From Sipunculus nudus (Eukaryota; Annelida; Sipuncula; Golfingiida; Sipunculidae), in the NCBI GenBank assembly GCA_026874595.1, contig CM049316.1:72137176-72201175 (forward strand): DNA of 64,000 nucleotides, written 5' to 3'. The notes under the pieces are model-generated. The model ran no database searches. It was given only the letters and a program-made list of their open reading frames with translations, and was not told where the DNA came from. This document shows, one piece after another, positions 25,093 through 38,536 of the stretch. The translations under genes were made by a program, and so were the position numbers. Each line of letters opens with the position of its first letter. Within the stretch, counting starts at the first letter, position 1.

Positions 25093-25189
25093 GGAAAATT
25101 TTCCTAGATTTGCCGAGTTTCTTCCAAAAAAATGACATTGCCGAAAAAAAAACACAATTCATACTCTGTCTCCCCCAAAACGCATCAGT

Positions 25190-27795
25190 TTGTATTTCAT
25201 ATGTTATTACACTAGTGAACTTTATTACATTAGTGACCGTGTCGAGAAACCACTATTTTAATAACGGTCATTTTTGTAATAAAAACTAGCGGCCACCTTT
25301 ATTTCATCTTGAAATGCCACCATTGTTTTAAATTTGAGTTCAATTCTTAAATGCTGCAGAATTGTAGTATTCCAAACTTTATAATCCACTCTTACATCAT
25401 TAATTATAGCAATTACGAAATACATTACAATAGTGAACGTAATTACAATAGTGACCGTGTCGAGCAACCACTAGTGTAATAACGGTCACTATTGTAATAA
25501 AATATTGCCGCCACTGTTATCTCAAAATTGAAGATTATTTCCCTCATAGTTCATCTTGAAATGCCACCATCTTTTTATATTTGAGTTGAAGTGTAAAATG
25601 CTGCGGTATTATAGTATTCCAAATGTTGAAATCAATCTGTCTTAATTAATTATACCTAATACGAAATTTATTACAATAGTGAACGTTATTACAATAGTGA
25701 CCGTGTCGAGCAACCACTATTGTAATCACGGTCACTATTGTAATAAAAAATAGCCGCCACTTTTATCTCACAACTGAAGAAATAATTTCCCTAGTAGTTC
25801 ATCTTGAAATGCCACCATCTTTTTATATTTGTGTTCAAGTGTAAAATGCTTCGGAATTATAATATTCCAAACGTTGTAATCCATCTTTACTTAATTAATT
25901 GTACCTATAACGAAATGTATTACAATAGTGAACGTAATTACTATAGTGACCGTGTCGAGTAACCACTATTGTAATAACGGTCACTATTGTAATAAAAAAT
26001 AGCCGCCACTTTTATCTCACAACTGAAGAAATAATTTCCCTAGTAGTTCATCTTGAAATGCCACCATCTTTTTATATTTGTGTTCAAGTGTAAAATGCTG
26101 CGGAATTATAATATTCCAAACGTTGTAATCCATCTTTACTTAATTAATTGTACCTATAACGAAATGTATTACAATAGTGAACGTTATTACAATAGTGACC
26201 GTGTCGAGTAAACACTATTGTAATAACGGTCACTATTGTATTAAAAAATAACCGCCACTTTTATCTCACAACTGAAGAAATAATTTCTCTCATAGTATAT
26301 CTTGAAATGCCACCATCTTTTTATATTTGAGTTCAAGTGTAAAATGCTGCGGAATTATAATATTCCAAACGTTGTAATCCATCTTTACTTAATTAATTGT
26401 ACCTATAACGAAATATATTACAATAGTGAACGTTATTACAATAGTGACCGTGTCGAGCAACCACTATTGTAATAACGGTCACTATTGTAATAAAAAATAA
26501 CCGCCACTTTTATCTCACAACTGAAGAAATAATTTCTCTCATAGTATATCTTGAAATGCCACCATCTTTTTATATTTGTGTTCAAGTGTAAAATGCTGCG
26601 AAATTATAATATTCCAAACGTTGTAATCCATCTTTACTTAATTAATTGTACCTATAACGAAATGTATTACAATAGTGAACGTTATTACAATAGTGACCGT
26701 GTCGAGCAGCCACTATTGTTATAACAGTCACTATTGTAATTAAAAATAGCCGCCTCTTTTATCTCACCACTGAAAAAATAATTTCTCTCAAAGAATATCT
26801 TGAAATGCCACCATCTTTTTATATTTGTATTCAAGTGTGACATGCTGTGTAATTATAGTATTTTAAACGTTGTAATCCATCTTTACTTAATTAATTGTAC
26901 CTATAACGAAATGTATTACAATAGTGAACGTTATTACAATAGTGACCGTGTCGAGCAGCCACTATTGTTATAACAGTCACTATTGTAATTAAAAATAGCC
27001 GCCTCTTTTATCTCACCACTGAAAAAATAATTTCTCTCAAAGTATATCTTGAAATGCCACCATCTTTTTATATTTGTATTCAAGTGTGACATGCTGGGTA
27101 ATTATAGTATATTAAACGTTGTAATCCATCTTTACTTAATTAATTGTACCTATAACGAAATGTATTACAATAGTGAACGTTATTACAATAGTGACCGTGT
27201 CGAGCAACCACTATTGTAATAACGGTCACTATTGTAATAAAAAATAACCGCCACTTTTATCTCACAACGGAAGAAATAATTTTCTCTCATAGTATATCTT
27301 GAAATGCCACCATCTTTTTATATTTGTGTTCAAGTGTAAAATGCTGCGAAATTATAATATTCCAAACGTTGTAATCCATCTTTACTTAATTAATTGTACC
27401 TATAACGAAATGTATTACAATAGTGAACGTCATTACAATAGTGACCGTGTCGAGCAGCCACTATTGTTATAACAGTCACTATTCTAATTAAAAATAGCCG
27501 CCTCTTTTATCTCACCACTGAAGAAATAATTTCTCTCAAAGTATATCTTGAAATGCCACCATCTTTTTATATTTGTATTCAAGTGTGACATGCTGGGTAA
27601 TTATAGTATTTTAAACGTTGTAATCCATTCTTACTTAATTAATTATGCCTATAACGAAATTTATTACAATAGTGAACGTTATTACAATAGTGACCGTGTC
27701 GGGCAACCATTATTGTAATAACGGTCACTATTGTAATAAAAAATAGCCGCCACGTTTATCTCACCACTGAAGAAATAATTTTTCCTTATCGTATA
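25190..27795. repeat. ~249-bp tandem array of inverted-repeat (MITE-like) units
   Basis: TACAATAGTGAACG recurs at 25426, 25672, 25921, 26170, 26419, 26668, 26917, 27166, 27416 and 27665, a spacing of 246-250 bp. Each unit begins with CACTATTGTAATAACGG plus TCACTATTGTAATA and ends with the reverse complement (30 of 31 positions). Neighbouring units are joined by a 15-base linker, ACCGTGTCGAGCAAC. The interior carries CTTGAAATGCCACCATC and GTAATCCATCTTTAC. No coding capacity. Divergence increases toward both edges. Confidence 0.93.
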
Positions 27796-27979
27796 CCTTG
27801 AAATTCCACTTATATTTCATATTTGTGCAAAATATTTCTTTCACCATGGACTCCATACATTATTACTCTGATATGTAAAACACCTCTCTACCCGTTCCCT
27901 CTCACACCGTGATGAAGAATCGTGTGCGCCTTGAAAGCTCGGATTAAAAAATTAGTTAATCTATAGAATTTATATATTT

Positions 27980-28055
<76 letters not shown>

Positions 28056-28056
28056 G
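27980..28056. repeat. (AT)n-(GA)n compound microsatellite
   Basis: About 40 bp of AT dinucleotides pass directly into a GA run of about 28 bp. Confidence 0.95.
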
Positions 28057-28117
28057 CATTGCTCCACTCATAAAATTTGCCGCAACTGCATGAATACCTT
28101 TGTCACCCATATTATGA

Positions 28118-28473
28118 CGTTATATAACGGGTCGCTTGGTACAAAATGCGGCCCCTCCGTGGGGCAGCCTTTGACATGAATAGGGGCTGGGATTGGAAAA
28201 TGTCGGGTAATCAATATAATTTACATATGTACAGAGCTGATTGTATATGTCATAAGACTGGTAACGTTGTTTTATGGGGCATTTTTAAAAGGTTGAATTA
28301 ACGCTTAAATTTAGAAGCTTGAATTAGAAATTATACCATAATTATAATTAACAGATACATAATGAAGCAAATATAAGGGTTTTTTAATGTAAATTAATAC
28401 ATTTTGGGAATAGCAACACCGTTAAACTGAACCAATTTACTAGAAATGTATGACTTCCGCTATATAACGTCGC
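28118..28473. mobile_element. Possible MITE with GACGTTATATA ends
   Basis: GACGTTATATAACGGG at the left is mirrored by CCGCTATATAACGTC at the right (about 355 bp apart). A further GACGTTATATA immediately after it makes a local palindrome (TATATAACGTC-GCTCAT-GACGTTATATA). The interior is non-coding. Target-site duplication is not evident. Confidence 0.35.
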
Positions 28474-28499
28474 TCATGACGTTATATACGTCGTCAAGA

Positions 28500-30015
28500 A
28501 AAATAGACCATTCAAACACATATTTACATGTTTGTACGCCTCATAAAGAAGGGTAAAACAGGGAACGTGTTTCATATTATTGTATCCCCATACAAAGTGG
28601 GGATACTTTGGCTTAGGCACGGTCGCGCCGCCTCCGCCTTCGCCGCCGCAGCAGAGATTTCTTTCAAGCGAGATAAAAAATTTTCCCGGATCTTTACCAA
28701 ACACGACATAAGCATAGATATGGCTGAAAAGATGGAGCTTATTTAAAATAGGGTCATGACATTTAGTAGGAGAGTGACCTTGACCTTGAACAGGTCCATT
28801 TTTTTGGGAAAATTACACTCATTCTTAAATATCTCAAGACATCTTGCATGGATTGCTTCAAAAATCAAGTTGACCGAAGATCTTGGATAATTTAAACATA
28901 TTTATTTTAACAGGATTACATAGTAGCCATTATGGCTAATGAAACATGTTCTCCTGTCTGCAAAAATAATGCATTTAAATACAGTATTTATAATAAATAC
29001 AAAACATATACAATACCAAATAATCAAAACAATAATAATCACAGTGAAACAAGCATTACACATAACTGGTCATTTACATTATACAGAAAGTATCAGTTAT
29101 AAATGCGATATGTTTCACAAAACGCACACACTGAAGACAAAAAGGAGGGAAATATAAACAAATTATATTGATCATAATCTTTAATTGATTGATCACTAAG
29201 CATTTCGTCTAAAAATTTCTTTGTATTCAGTATATACTTCTGGATTAATATTAATACTTCATCTCTAATTGCATTAGATAGTGGATAGTGTTGTCATATA
29301 CCGAAAACCTGTGGCCCCACCTATTATACTTTTCTTGTTTTCGTGCCGTATAATATTCATATCAGTGCCACTTGACAGTACTGTAAAGATTAAGTCAAAA
29401 ACAAATGGACAGATTTCTATTATATTATATATATACATAGACATGGGTTATGAGATGATGTATATTTAAAATGGGGTCATGACCTTTCCTATGGGAGTGG
29501 CTTTGACCTTGAGTATTGGCATATATGGCGACAATCACATAATATCATAAATATCTCTATACTTGATGCACGGAATGGTCCAAAAATCAAGTTGACCGAA
29601 GTTGATCATGGATAGTTTTGTCTTCTGCGAAGATTATTGGCGCCATCTTCTATCCTTTTCTTGTTTTTTATGTGCCATTAATATCCCATCAATGCCACTT
29701 TGCAGTACTGTAAGCATTAAAAGTATAAAAACTAAAACTAAAACTAATGGCCAGATTGGAATTGAATTGTTCATGATCATTGACCTGGGATTCCTCCATC
29801 TAATATTCAAGACTGGTGGCGCCATCTGCAATTGTTTTCGTGTGGCGTCCATCCATACATATGTTTTAGGTGAAAATTGTTCATATCTCAGGAGTGGTTC
29901 AATGTGTTGGTCTGCAATTTGGCATGTACATCTATTTTGGAGAGTTTTCTCACCAACAAGACAGTTGACGCCACCTACCGTGCCCTTTTTAAGGTATAAA
30001 TCAATCGAACAAAAA
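28500..30015. repeat. Diverged interspersed repeats of the GACCTTGACC / GCGCCACC type
   Basis: Two blocks repeat with about 720 bp and 330 bp spacing: ATTTAAAAT.GGGTCATGAC plus AAAATCAAGTTGACCGAAG at 28743/28863 and 29465/29584, and TTTTCTTGTTTT plus CAGTACTGTAA at about 29330 and 29660. The segment 29840-29990 resembles the CTCA(T)ATCTC-GGAGTGGTT ... GCGCCACCTAC family at 54 kb. Open frames here follow repeat sequence and look non-coding. Confidence 0.6.
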
Positions 30016-30019
30016 CGTA

Positions 30020-30850
30020 ATTAAACATATAACACAATAATGGTCATAGCGAATCCCGTACACAGTACACTGTAAAAATTGAGACACGTCTAATGTTTTG
30101 TACAATACACTAGTGTTATATTTGAATATCCACGTGTTTAAAACGTCTTTGTTTATGCAGAAAACACTGGTCTCTACTGATAGACACAAGACGTGCTTTT
30201 ACCAGCATGTTTAAAGGTCCCTTTAAAGTGGCATAATTCTGTCAAAATAAATCTCAATACATTGTAATAGTTTCTAACTTGTGTAATTGAACTTTTAAAA
30301 AAAATATTTAATATACATAAACGTATTTCAAGCATTATTGTCAGGGGTCAGTACTGATTTTGACCATATATATTTGCTGTTAAATAATTTATCGGGGATT
30401 CGAGGTATAATAGGTCTTATAATGCCGTTCCGTTTATTCATTAATTCAGCAGCCCTTATAACATGAGCAGTAAAAACACCAAAGTGTTTTCATGGTTGAC
30501 AAGGGTCCAGTGCTTGATGAGATCACGTGATACTGTGAGGCAACCTGCTGATAAATGCGCGGTTGATTTTAAATGACCAACATATGTTGCTTCGTCCAGT
30601 GCACTCGAGTTGTATCTGTCATATAGAATGTCACCATGTGAACACAGATACGTCTTTATTTATCCTAACAATTATTATATGATTATATTTATATTATAAT
30701 TATATTGCAAGAAATTACTTTTATTTGTTACTTTCTCACTCCCGTATGATAGACATTGTAAAAATGTAAATGTGAAAATTGCCGCCAGGTTGGTTTCAAC
30801 CTTGTTTTGTTTAACTGCGTCTGAGGTATGTGGTGGTATATATATATAAA
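30020..30850. other. No gene seen
   Basis: AT-rich unique-looking sequence leading into the second satellite array. I see no exon, RNA gene or repeat family I can support. Confidence 0.5.
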
Positions 30851-31073
30851 TACAGACAGTACGCACTAATCATACCGACAGCACGCACTATTCATACCTA
30901 CAGTACGCACTGATTATATCAACAGTACGCACTAATCATACCTACAGTACGCACTAATCATACCGACGGTTCCTACTAATCATACCTACAGTACGCACTA
31001 ACCATAACCAGAGCACGCACTAATCATACCGACAGTAGCACTAATCATACCTACAGTACGAACTAATCATACC

Positions 31074-31850
31074 GAGAGCCCGCAATAGTCATACCTACAG
31101 TTCGCATTTATCATACTGACAGCAAGCACTTATCAGACCGATAGAACGCACTGTCATCGAGAGAGTGCGCACTATTCATACCTAAAGTACAGTAATGATA
31201 ATAAGAGCACGCACTAATCATACCGACAGTAGGCACTAATCATACCGACAGCACGCACTTATCTTACCTACAGTATAGTAATCATAACGAGACCCCGCAC
31301 TAATCATACCGACAGCACGCCCTAATCATAGCTACAGTACACACTAATCATACCGATGGCACGCACTAATCATAACTACAGTACGCACTTATAATACCGA
31401 GAGTACGCACTTATCGTAAAAATAATTAGAGCACGCACTAATCATACCGACCCTACGCACTAATCATACCGACTTATCATACTGACAGTATTCACTAATC
31501 ATACCGACAGTACGCACTTATCATACCGACAGCACGAACTAATCATACCGAGAGCCCGCAATAGTCATACCTACAGTTCGCATTTATCATACTGACAGCA
31601 AGCACTTATCAGACCGATAGAACGCACTGTCATCGAGAGAGTGCGCACTATTCATACCTAAAGTACAGTAATGATAATAAGAGCACGCACTAATCATACC
31701 GACAGTAGGCACTAATCATACAGACAGCACGCACTTATCTTACATACAGTATAGTAATCATAACGAGACCCCGCACTAATCATACCGACAGCACGCCCTA
31801 ATCATAGCTACAGTACGCACTAACCATACTGATGGCACGCACTAATCATA
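31074..31850. repeat. 476-bp tandem duplication inside array 2
   Basis: GAGAGCCCGCAATAG, then CATCGAGAGAGTGCGC, then CGAGACCCCGCAC occur in order at 31074 onward and again at 31550 onward, an offset of 476 bp. Homology fades near 31370/31846. Confidence 0.85.
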
Positions 31851-32440
31851 CCGACAGTACGCACTGTCATACAGAGAGTACAGACGATCCATACCTAAAG
31901 AACAGTAATGATAATTAGAGCACGAACGAATCATGCCGACAGTAGGCACTAATCATACCGACAGCAGGCACTAATCATGCCTACAGTACGCACTAATCAT
32001 ACCGACAGCACGCACTAATCATAACTACAGTACGCACTTATCATATCGAGAGTACGCACTTATCGTACCAACGGTATGCACTAATCATAACGAGGTCACG
32101 CACTAATCATAACGAAAGCACACACTAATCAAAACTACAGTAAACACTAATTATACCGATAGTAAGCACTATTCAAACCTAAAGTACGGACTAATCAATA
32201 GGAGAACACGCACTAATTCTATCGACAGCACGCACTAATCATTCCGAAAACACGCACTTATCATACCGACAGCACGCACTAATCATACCGACAACACGCA
32301 CTAATTATATCGAAAGCACGCCCTTATTATAGCTAAAGTACGAACTAATCATTCCAACAGCACGCACTAATCATACCGACATTACGCACTGATCATACCT
32401 ACAGTTTGCACTTATCATACCGACAGCACACCCTTACCGC

Positions 32441-33640
32441 ACAGAGAGTACGCACTATTCATACCTAAAGTACAGAAATGATAATTAGAGCACGCACTAA
32501 GCATACCGACAGTACGCACTTATCATACCGACAGCAAGCGCTAATCTTACCTATAGTATACTAATCATAACGAAAGCCCGCACTATTCATACCGACAGCA
32601 CGCCTTAATCAAAGCTACAGTACGCGCTAATCATACCGACGGCACGCACTTATCATACTGACAGTACGCACTGTCATACAGAGAGTACGCACTTTTCATA
32701 CCTAAAGAACAGTAATGATAATTAGAGCACGCACGAATCATACAGACAGCAAGCACTAATCATGCCTACAGTACGCACTAATCATACCGACAGCACGCAC
32801 TAATCATAACTACAGTACGCACTTACCATACCGACACTTATCGATCCAACGGTATGCACTAATCATAACGAGGGCACGCACTAATCATAACGAAAGCCCA
32901 CTCTAGTCATAACTACAGTACGCACTAATTATACCGATAGTACGCACTATTCAAACCTAAAGTACGGACTAATCAATAAGGACCACGCACTAATGATACC
33001 GACAGTACGCACTGTCATACAGACAGAACGCACTAATCATACCGACAGCACGCCCTTACCGCACAGAGAGTACGCACTATTCATACCTAAAGTACAGAAA
33101 TGATAATTAGAGCACGCACTAAGCATACCGACAGTAGGCACTTATCATACCGACAGCAAGCGCTAATCTTACCTATAGTATACTAATCATAACGAAAGCC
33201 CGCACTATTCATACCGACAGCACGCCTTAATCAAAGCTACAGTACGCACTAATCATACCGACGGCACGCACTTATCATACTGACAGTACGCACTGTCATA
33301 CAGAGAGTACGCACTTTTCATACCTAAAGAACAGTAATGATAATTAGAGCACGCACGAATCATACAGACAGCAAGCACTAATCATGCCTACAGTACGCAC
33401 TAATCATACCGACAGCACGCACTAATCATAACTACAGTACGCACTTACCATACCGACACTTATCGATCCAACGGTATGCACTTATCATAACGAGGGCACG
33501 CACTAATCATAACGAAAGCCCACTCTAGTCATAACTGCAGTACGAACTAATTATACCGATAGTACGCACTATTCAAACCTAAAGTACGGACTAATCAATA
33601 AGGACCACGCACTAATGATACCGACAGTACGCACTGTCAT
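32441..33640. repeat. ~622-bp tandem duplication inside array 2
   Basis: ACAGAGAGTACGCACTATTC at 32441 recurs at 33063, followed in both copies by the same series of variants (CAGAAATGATAATTAGAGC, GCAAGCGCTAATC, CGATCCAACGG). Confidence 0.85.
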
Positions 33641-33805
33641 ACAGACAGAACGCACTAATCATACCGACAGCACGCCCTTATCATACCGACAACACGCACT
33701 AATTATACCGACAGTACGCACTGTCATACAGACAGTACGCACTGATCATACCGACAGCACGCACTGTTTATACCTACAGTAAGGCACTGATTATATCGCC
33801 AGTAC

Positions 33806-34283
33806 GTGCTGGGCGTGCTATCGGTATGATTAGTGCGGGGTCTCGTTATGATTACTATACTGTAGGTAAGATAAGTGCGTGCTGTCGGTATGATTAGTGC
33901 CTACTGTCGGTATGATTAGTGCGTGCTCTTATTATCATTACTGTACTTTAGGTATGAATAGTGCGCACTCTCTCGATGACAGTGCGTTCTATCGGTCTGA
34001 TAAGTGCTTGCTGTCAGTATGATAAATGCGAACTGTAGGTATGACTATTGCGGGCTCTCGGTATGATTAGTTCGTGCTGTCGGTATGATAAGTGCGTACT
34101 GTCGGTATGATTAGTGAATACTGTCAGTATGATAAGTCGGTATGATTAGTGCGTAGTGTCGGTATGATTAGTGCGTGCTCTAATTATTTTTACTCTACTT
34201 TAGGTATGAATAGTGCGTACTGTCGGTATAATTAGTGCGTACTTTAGGTAAGATAAGTGCGTGCTGTCTCTTTTGTTAGTATC
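33806..34283 (-). repeat. Inverted segment of the 22-bp satellite
   Basis: Only here does the array read as the reverse complement (GGTATGATTAGTGCG). The variant order mirrors 31418-31795: CGGGGTCTCG, GCACTCTCTCGATG, GCGGGCTCTCGG and TAATTATTTTTA appear as reverse complements in reverse order. Directly after it, 34282 onward matches 31888 onward in forward orientation (offset 2394 bp). Confidence 0.9.
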
Positions 34284-37200
34284 CATACCTAAAGAACAGT
34301 AATGATAATTAGAGCACGAACGAATCATGCCGACAGTAGGCACTAATCATACCGACAGCAGGCACTAATCATGCCGACAGTACGCACTAATCATACCGAC
34401 AGCACGCACTAATCATAACTACAGTACGCACTTATCATATCGAGAGTACGCACTTATCGTACCAACGGTATGCACTAATCATAACGAGGTCACGCACTAA
34501 TCATAACGAAAGCACACACTAATCAAAACTTCAGTACACACTAATTATACCGATAGTAAGCACTATTCAAACCTAAAGTACGGACTAATCAATAGGAGAA
34601 CACGCACTAATTCTATCGACAGCACGCACTAATCATTCCGAAAACACGCACTTATCATACCGACAGCACGCACTTATCATACGATCTTATCATACCGACA
34701 CTTATCGTACCAACGGCATGCACTAATCATAACGAGGTCACGCACTAATCATAACGAAAGCACACACTAATCATAACTACAGTAAGCACTAATTATACCA
34801 ATAGTACGCACTATTCAAACCTAAAGTACGCACTAATCAATGAGAGAACACGCACTAATTATATCGACAGCACGCACTAAATATGCTGACAGTACGCACT
34901 GTCGTACAGACAGTACGCACTAATCATACCGACAGCACGCACTATTCATACCTACAGTACGCACTGATTATATCAACAGTACGCACTAATCATACCTACA
35001 GTACGCACTTATCATACCGACGGTTCCTACTAATCATACCTTCAGTACGCACTAACCATAACCAGAGCACGCACTAATCATACCGACAGCACGCACTAAT
35101 CATACCTACAGTACGCACTGATCATAACGACAGCACGCGCTAATCATACCGACAGCACGCACTAATCATTCCGATGGTTCGTACTTATCATACCGACAGC
35201 ACGCCCTTATCACAGATTAAGTACGCACTAATCATTCCGACAGCACACACTTATCATACCGAGAGCACGCACTAATCATACCGACAGCACGCACTAATCA
35301 TACCGACGGTTTGCACTTATCATACCGTCAGCACGTAATAATCATACCTACAGTATACTAATCTATCGAGAGCACGCACTAATTTTACCTGAAAAACGCA
35401 CTTATCATACAGACAGCACGCACTTATCTTACCGAAAGTACGCACTAATTATACCGACAGTACGCACTATTCATACCTCAAGTACGCACTTATCAAAAAG
35501 AGAACACGCACTTATCATACCGACAGTTCGTACTAATCATACCAACAGTACGCACTGATAATATCAACAGTACGCACTTATCATACCTACAGTATTCACT
35601 AACCATAACGGGAGCACACACATATTATAACGGAGGCACGCACTAACCATACTTAAATTAGGCAGTAATCATACCGACTGCACGCACTAAACATACCTAC
35701 AGCACGCACTAATTAAATCGACAGTACGCACTGATGATACATACAGTTCGCACTAATCCTACCGACAGCACGCACTTATCAGACCGACAGCACGCACTGT
35801 CATCGAGATAATAAGCACTATTTATACCTACAATACAGTAATCATAATGAGCATACTTATCATGGCGAGAGCACGCACTAATTATACTTGAAATACGCAC
35901 TTATCATACAGACAACACGCATTTATTATACCTACAGTACGCACATATTATAACCACAGTACGCACTATTCATACCTCAAGTACGCACCTATTAAAAAGA
36001 GAACACGCACTAATCATATCGACAGTACTCACTAATCATACCGACAGTACGCACTTATCATACCGACAGCACGAACTAACCAAACCGAGAGCACGCAATA
36101 AACATACTCACAGTAGGCACTGATCATACCGTCAGCACACACTAATGATATCGACAGTAGGCACTGGTCATACCCCACGCACTTATCATACCGACAGCAC
36201 GCACTAATCATACCGACAGTACGCACCAATCATACCGACAGCAGGAACTTATCATACTGACAGTACGCACTAATCAAAACGAGAGCACGTACTAATCGTA
36301 ACGAGAGCACGCACTAATCATAACGAGAGCACGCACTAATCATACCTACAGATAGTCATCATAATGATCGCACGCACGAATCATACCGACACTACGCACT
36401 AATCATACCGACACCATGCACTTATCATAACGACAGTACGCACTAATCATACCTACAGTTCAATTTAATCATACTGACAGCAGCCACTTATCAGACAGAC
36501 AGTAATGACTGTCATATAGAGAGTACGCACTGTTCATACCTAAAGTAAAGTAATGATAATGAGAGCACGCACGAATCATACCGACAGTACGCACTACTCG
36601 TACCGACAGCACGCACTTATCATACCCACAGCACGCACTTATCAAACCTACAGTATACTAATCATAGCGAGAGCACGCACTAGTTATACCTACAGTAAGC
36701 ACTAATCATACAGACAGCACGCACTTATCATACCGACAGTACTCACTAATCATACCGACAGGACGCACTAATCATACTTACAGCACGCACAAATCATACC
36801 GACATGACGCACTAATCATACAGACAACACGCACAATATCATTCCGACAGTACGCACTAAATATACCTATAGTAGGCATTAATAATAAGGAAAGCACACA
36901 TTTTTCATTACGAGTACACAGCAATCATACCGACAGCACGCACTAGTCAAACCTACAGTATACTATTCATAACGAGAGCACGCACTAATCATAACGACAG
37001 CACGCACCAATCATACCTTCAGTACGCACATATCATACCGACAGCACGCACTAATCATACCGACAATACGCACTAATCATACCGACATTACGCACTAATC
37101 ATACCGACAACACGCACTAATCATACCGACAGTACGCACTAACATTAGCTACAATACGCACTAGTCATACCGACAGCACGCACTAATCATAGTGACAGCA

Positions 37201-37842
37201 CGCACTAATCATAGCTACAGTACGCATTTGTCATACCTACAGTGCGCACTAAACATACCTACAGTATACTAATCATAACGAGAGCACGCACTAATCATAC
37301 TGACAGGACGCCCTTATCATACCTACAGTACGCACTAATCATACCGACAGTACGCACGGATCATATCTACAGCATGCACAAATCCTACCGACCGTACGCA
37401 CTATTCATACCTACAGTACGCACTTATCATACCGACAGTACGCACTAACCATACCGACAGTGCGCACTAATCATACTGACAGGACGCACTAATCATACCT
37501 ACAGTTCGCACTAATCATACCGACAGTACGCACGAATACAACCTACAGCACGCACTTATCATACCGACAGTACGCACTATTCATACCTACAGTACGCACT
37601 ATTCATACCGACAGTACGCACTAACCATACCGACAGTACGCACTTATCATTCCTACAGTACGCTCTATTCAATCCGATAGCACGCACTTATCATACCGAT
37701 AGTAGGCACAAATCATACTTACAGACGCACTAATCATACCTATAGTACGCACTAATCTTACCGACAGTACGCACTGGTCATACCGACAGTACACACTTAT
37801 CTTACCGACAGTACGCACTAATGATACTGACAGTACGCACTT

Positions 37843-38536
37843 ATCATTTCTTTTGTCCTGTTTCTATAGTGTTTTAAGTGCTAGCTTTTTCTGAAGATGT
37901 TTGACAACACAGACAGACGGGACGTAAAAAATAATAATAAAAATTCGATAATAGACTAGCCGTGACAATCCGACTCAGTAGGCAATCGGATAACTGGGCT
38001 GGTAAGGAACATGAGTCGTGATACAAGTTATATCGAGGAATGTATCGCAGTGGTCTTGAATCAGGTTGTATTTATATTTTGGTAAACGGCCCATACTCTC
38101 AATATATTGCTAAGAATGATGAACTCACACTATAGTATACATGTGGACTCACAACCCAAACTAAAACACCGTCTCTATGGACACGGGTCATTTCCTGTAT
38201 CGCCTGCAAGCTGCCTGCGTCCTGTAACCCGTGCGAGCCATGCTTGTGTTCATGCGGTCATAAATTCAACAAACATGCCAAGGGGGTTTACCAATGTGCT
38301 GGGTTAAAACGGAACTTTTTTCGCTCATGTTTTGTATTATTATAAAGTACACAAAAAATGCTTATGATTGAATATCTAATTGAATAAGAGTGTTCCTGTA
38401 GGCCATGAAGCGTTGTCAGGAATGACGAAAATATTTGCATCTTCATATGGTCTTATAATGCGTTCCTCAGACTAAGATGTAAAAACACTCTGGCGCCGGG
38501 AATCTGGTCCTAATGCCAGAGGGTCGATATGTCGCT
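37843..38536. other. Spacer between array 2 and dispersed element
   Basis: Mostly unique sequence. An AAAAAATAATAATAA tract near 37927 recalls the similar tract at 8137 between the mini-array and element copy 1, so some of this spacer may belong to the same duplicated unit. No gene is supported. Confidence 0.5.

Larger units (their letters stand above)
30853..37842. repeat. 22-bp satellite array 2, rearranged
   Basis: About 7 kb of the same 22-bp unit as array 1 but more heterogeneous. It contains a 476-bp direct duplication (31074 and 31550), a ~622-bp duplication (32441 and 33063), and one reversed block near 33806-34283. The rest reads in the same orientation as array 1. The right end runs into unique sequence 700 bp before the dispersed element copy 2. 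Confidence 0.96.

Noticed and set aside
24924-25289. 121-codon Ile/Thr/Val-rich frame resembling a membrane protein
   Set aside because: The hydrophobic run is the translation of the ATTGTAATAA palindromes, not a gene.
29602-30024. 140-codon frame, the longest in its region
   Set aside because: It follows interspersed repeat sequence that also occurs at 28.7, 29.3 and 54 kb and shows no protein-like conservation.
34883-35077. Open frame giving a repetitive protein (TVRTNHT-type)
   Set aside because: It lies wholly in array 2. A 22-bp unit read through three frames gives a 22-residue period by necessity, and there are no start context, splice sites or conservation of frame. The same holds for 37242-37448, 35709-35900 and 36032-36229.
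13881-37842. Telomeric or rDNA spacer repeats
   Set aside because: No TTAGGG-type units and no rRNA sequence nearby; the 22-bp unit is unrelated to either.
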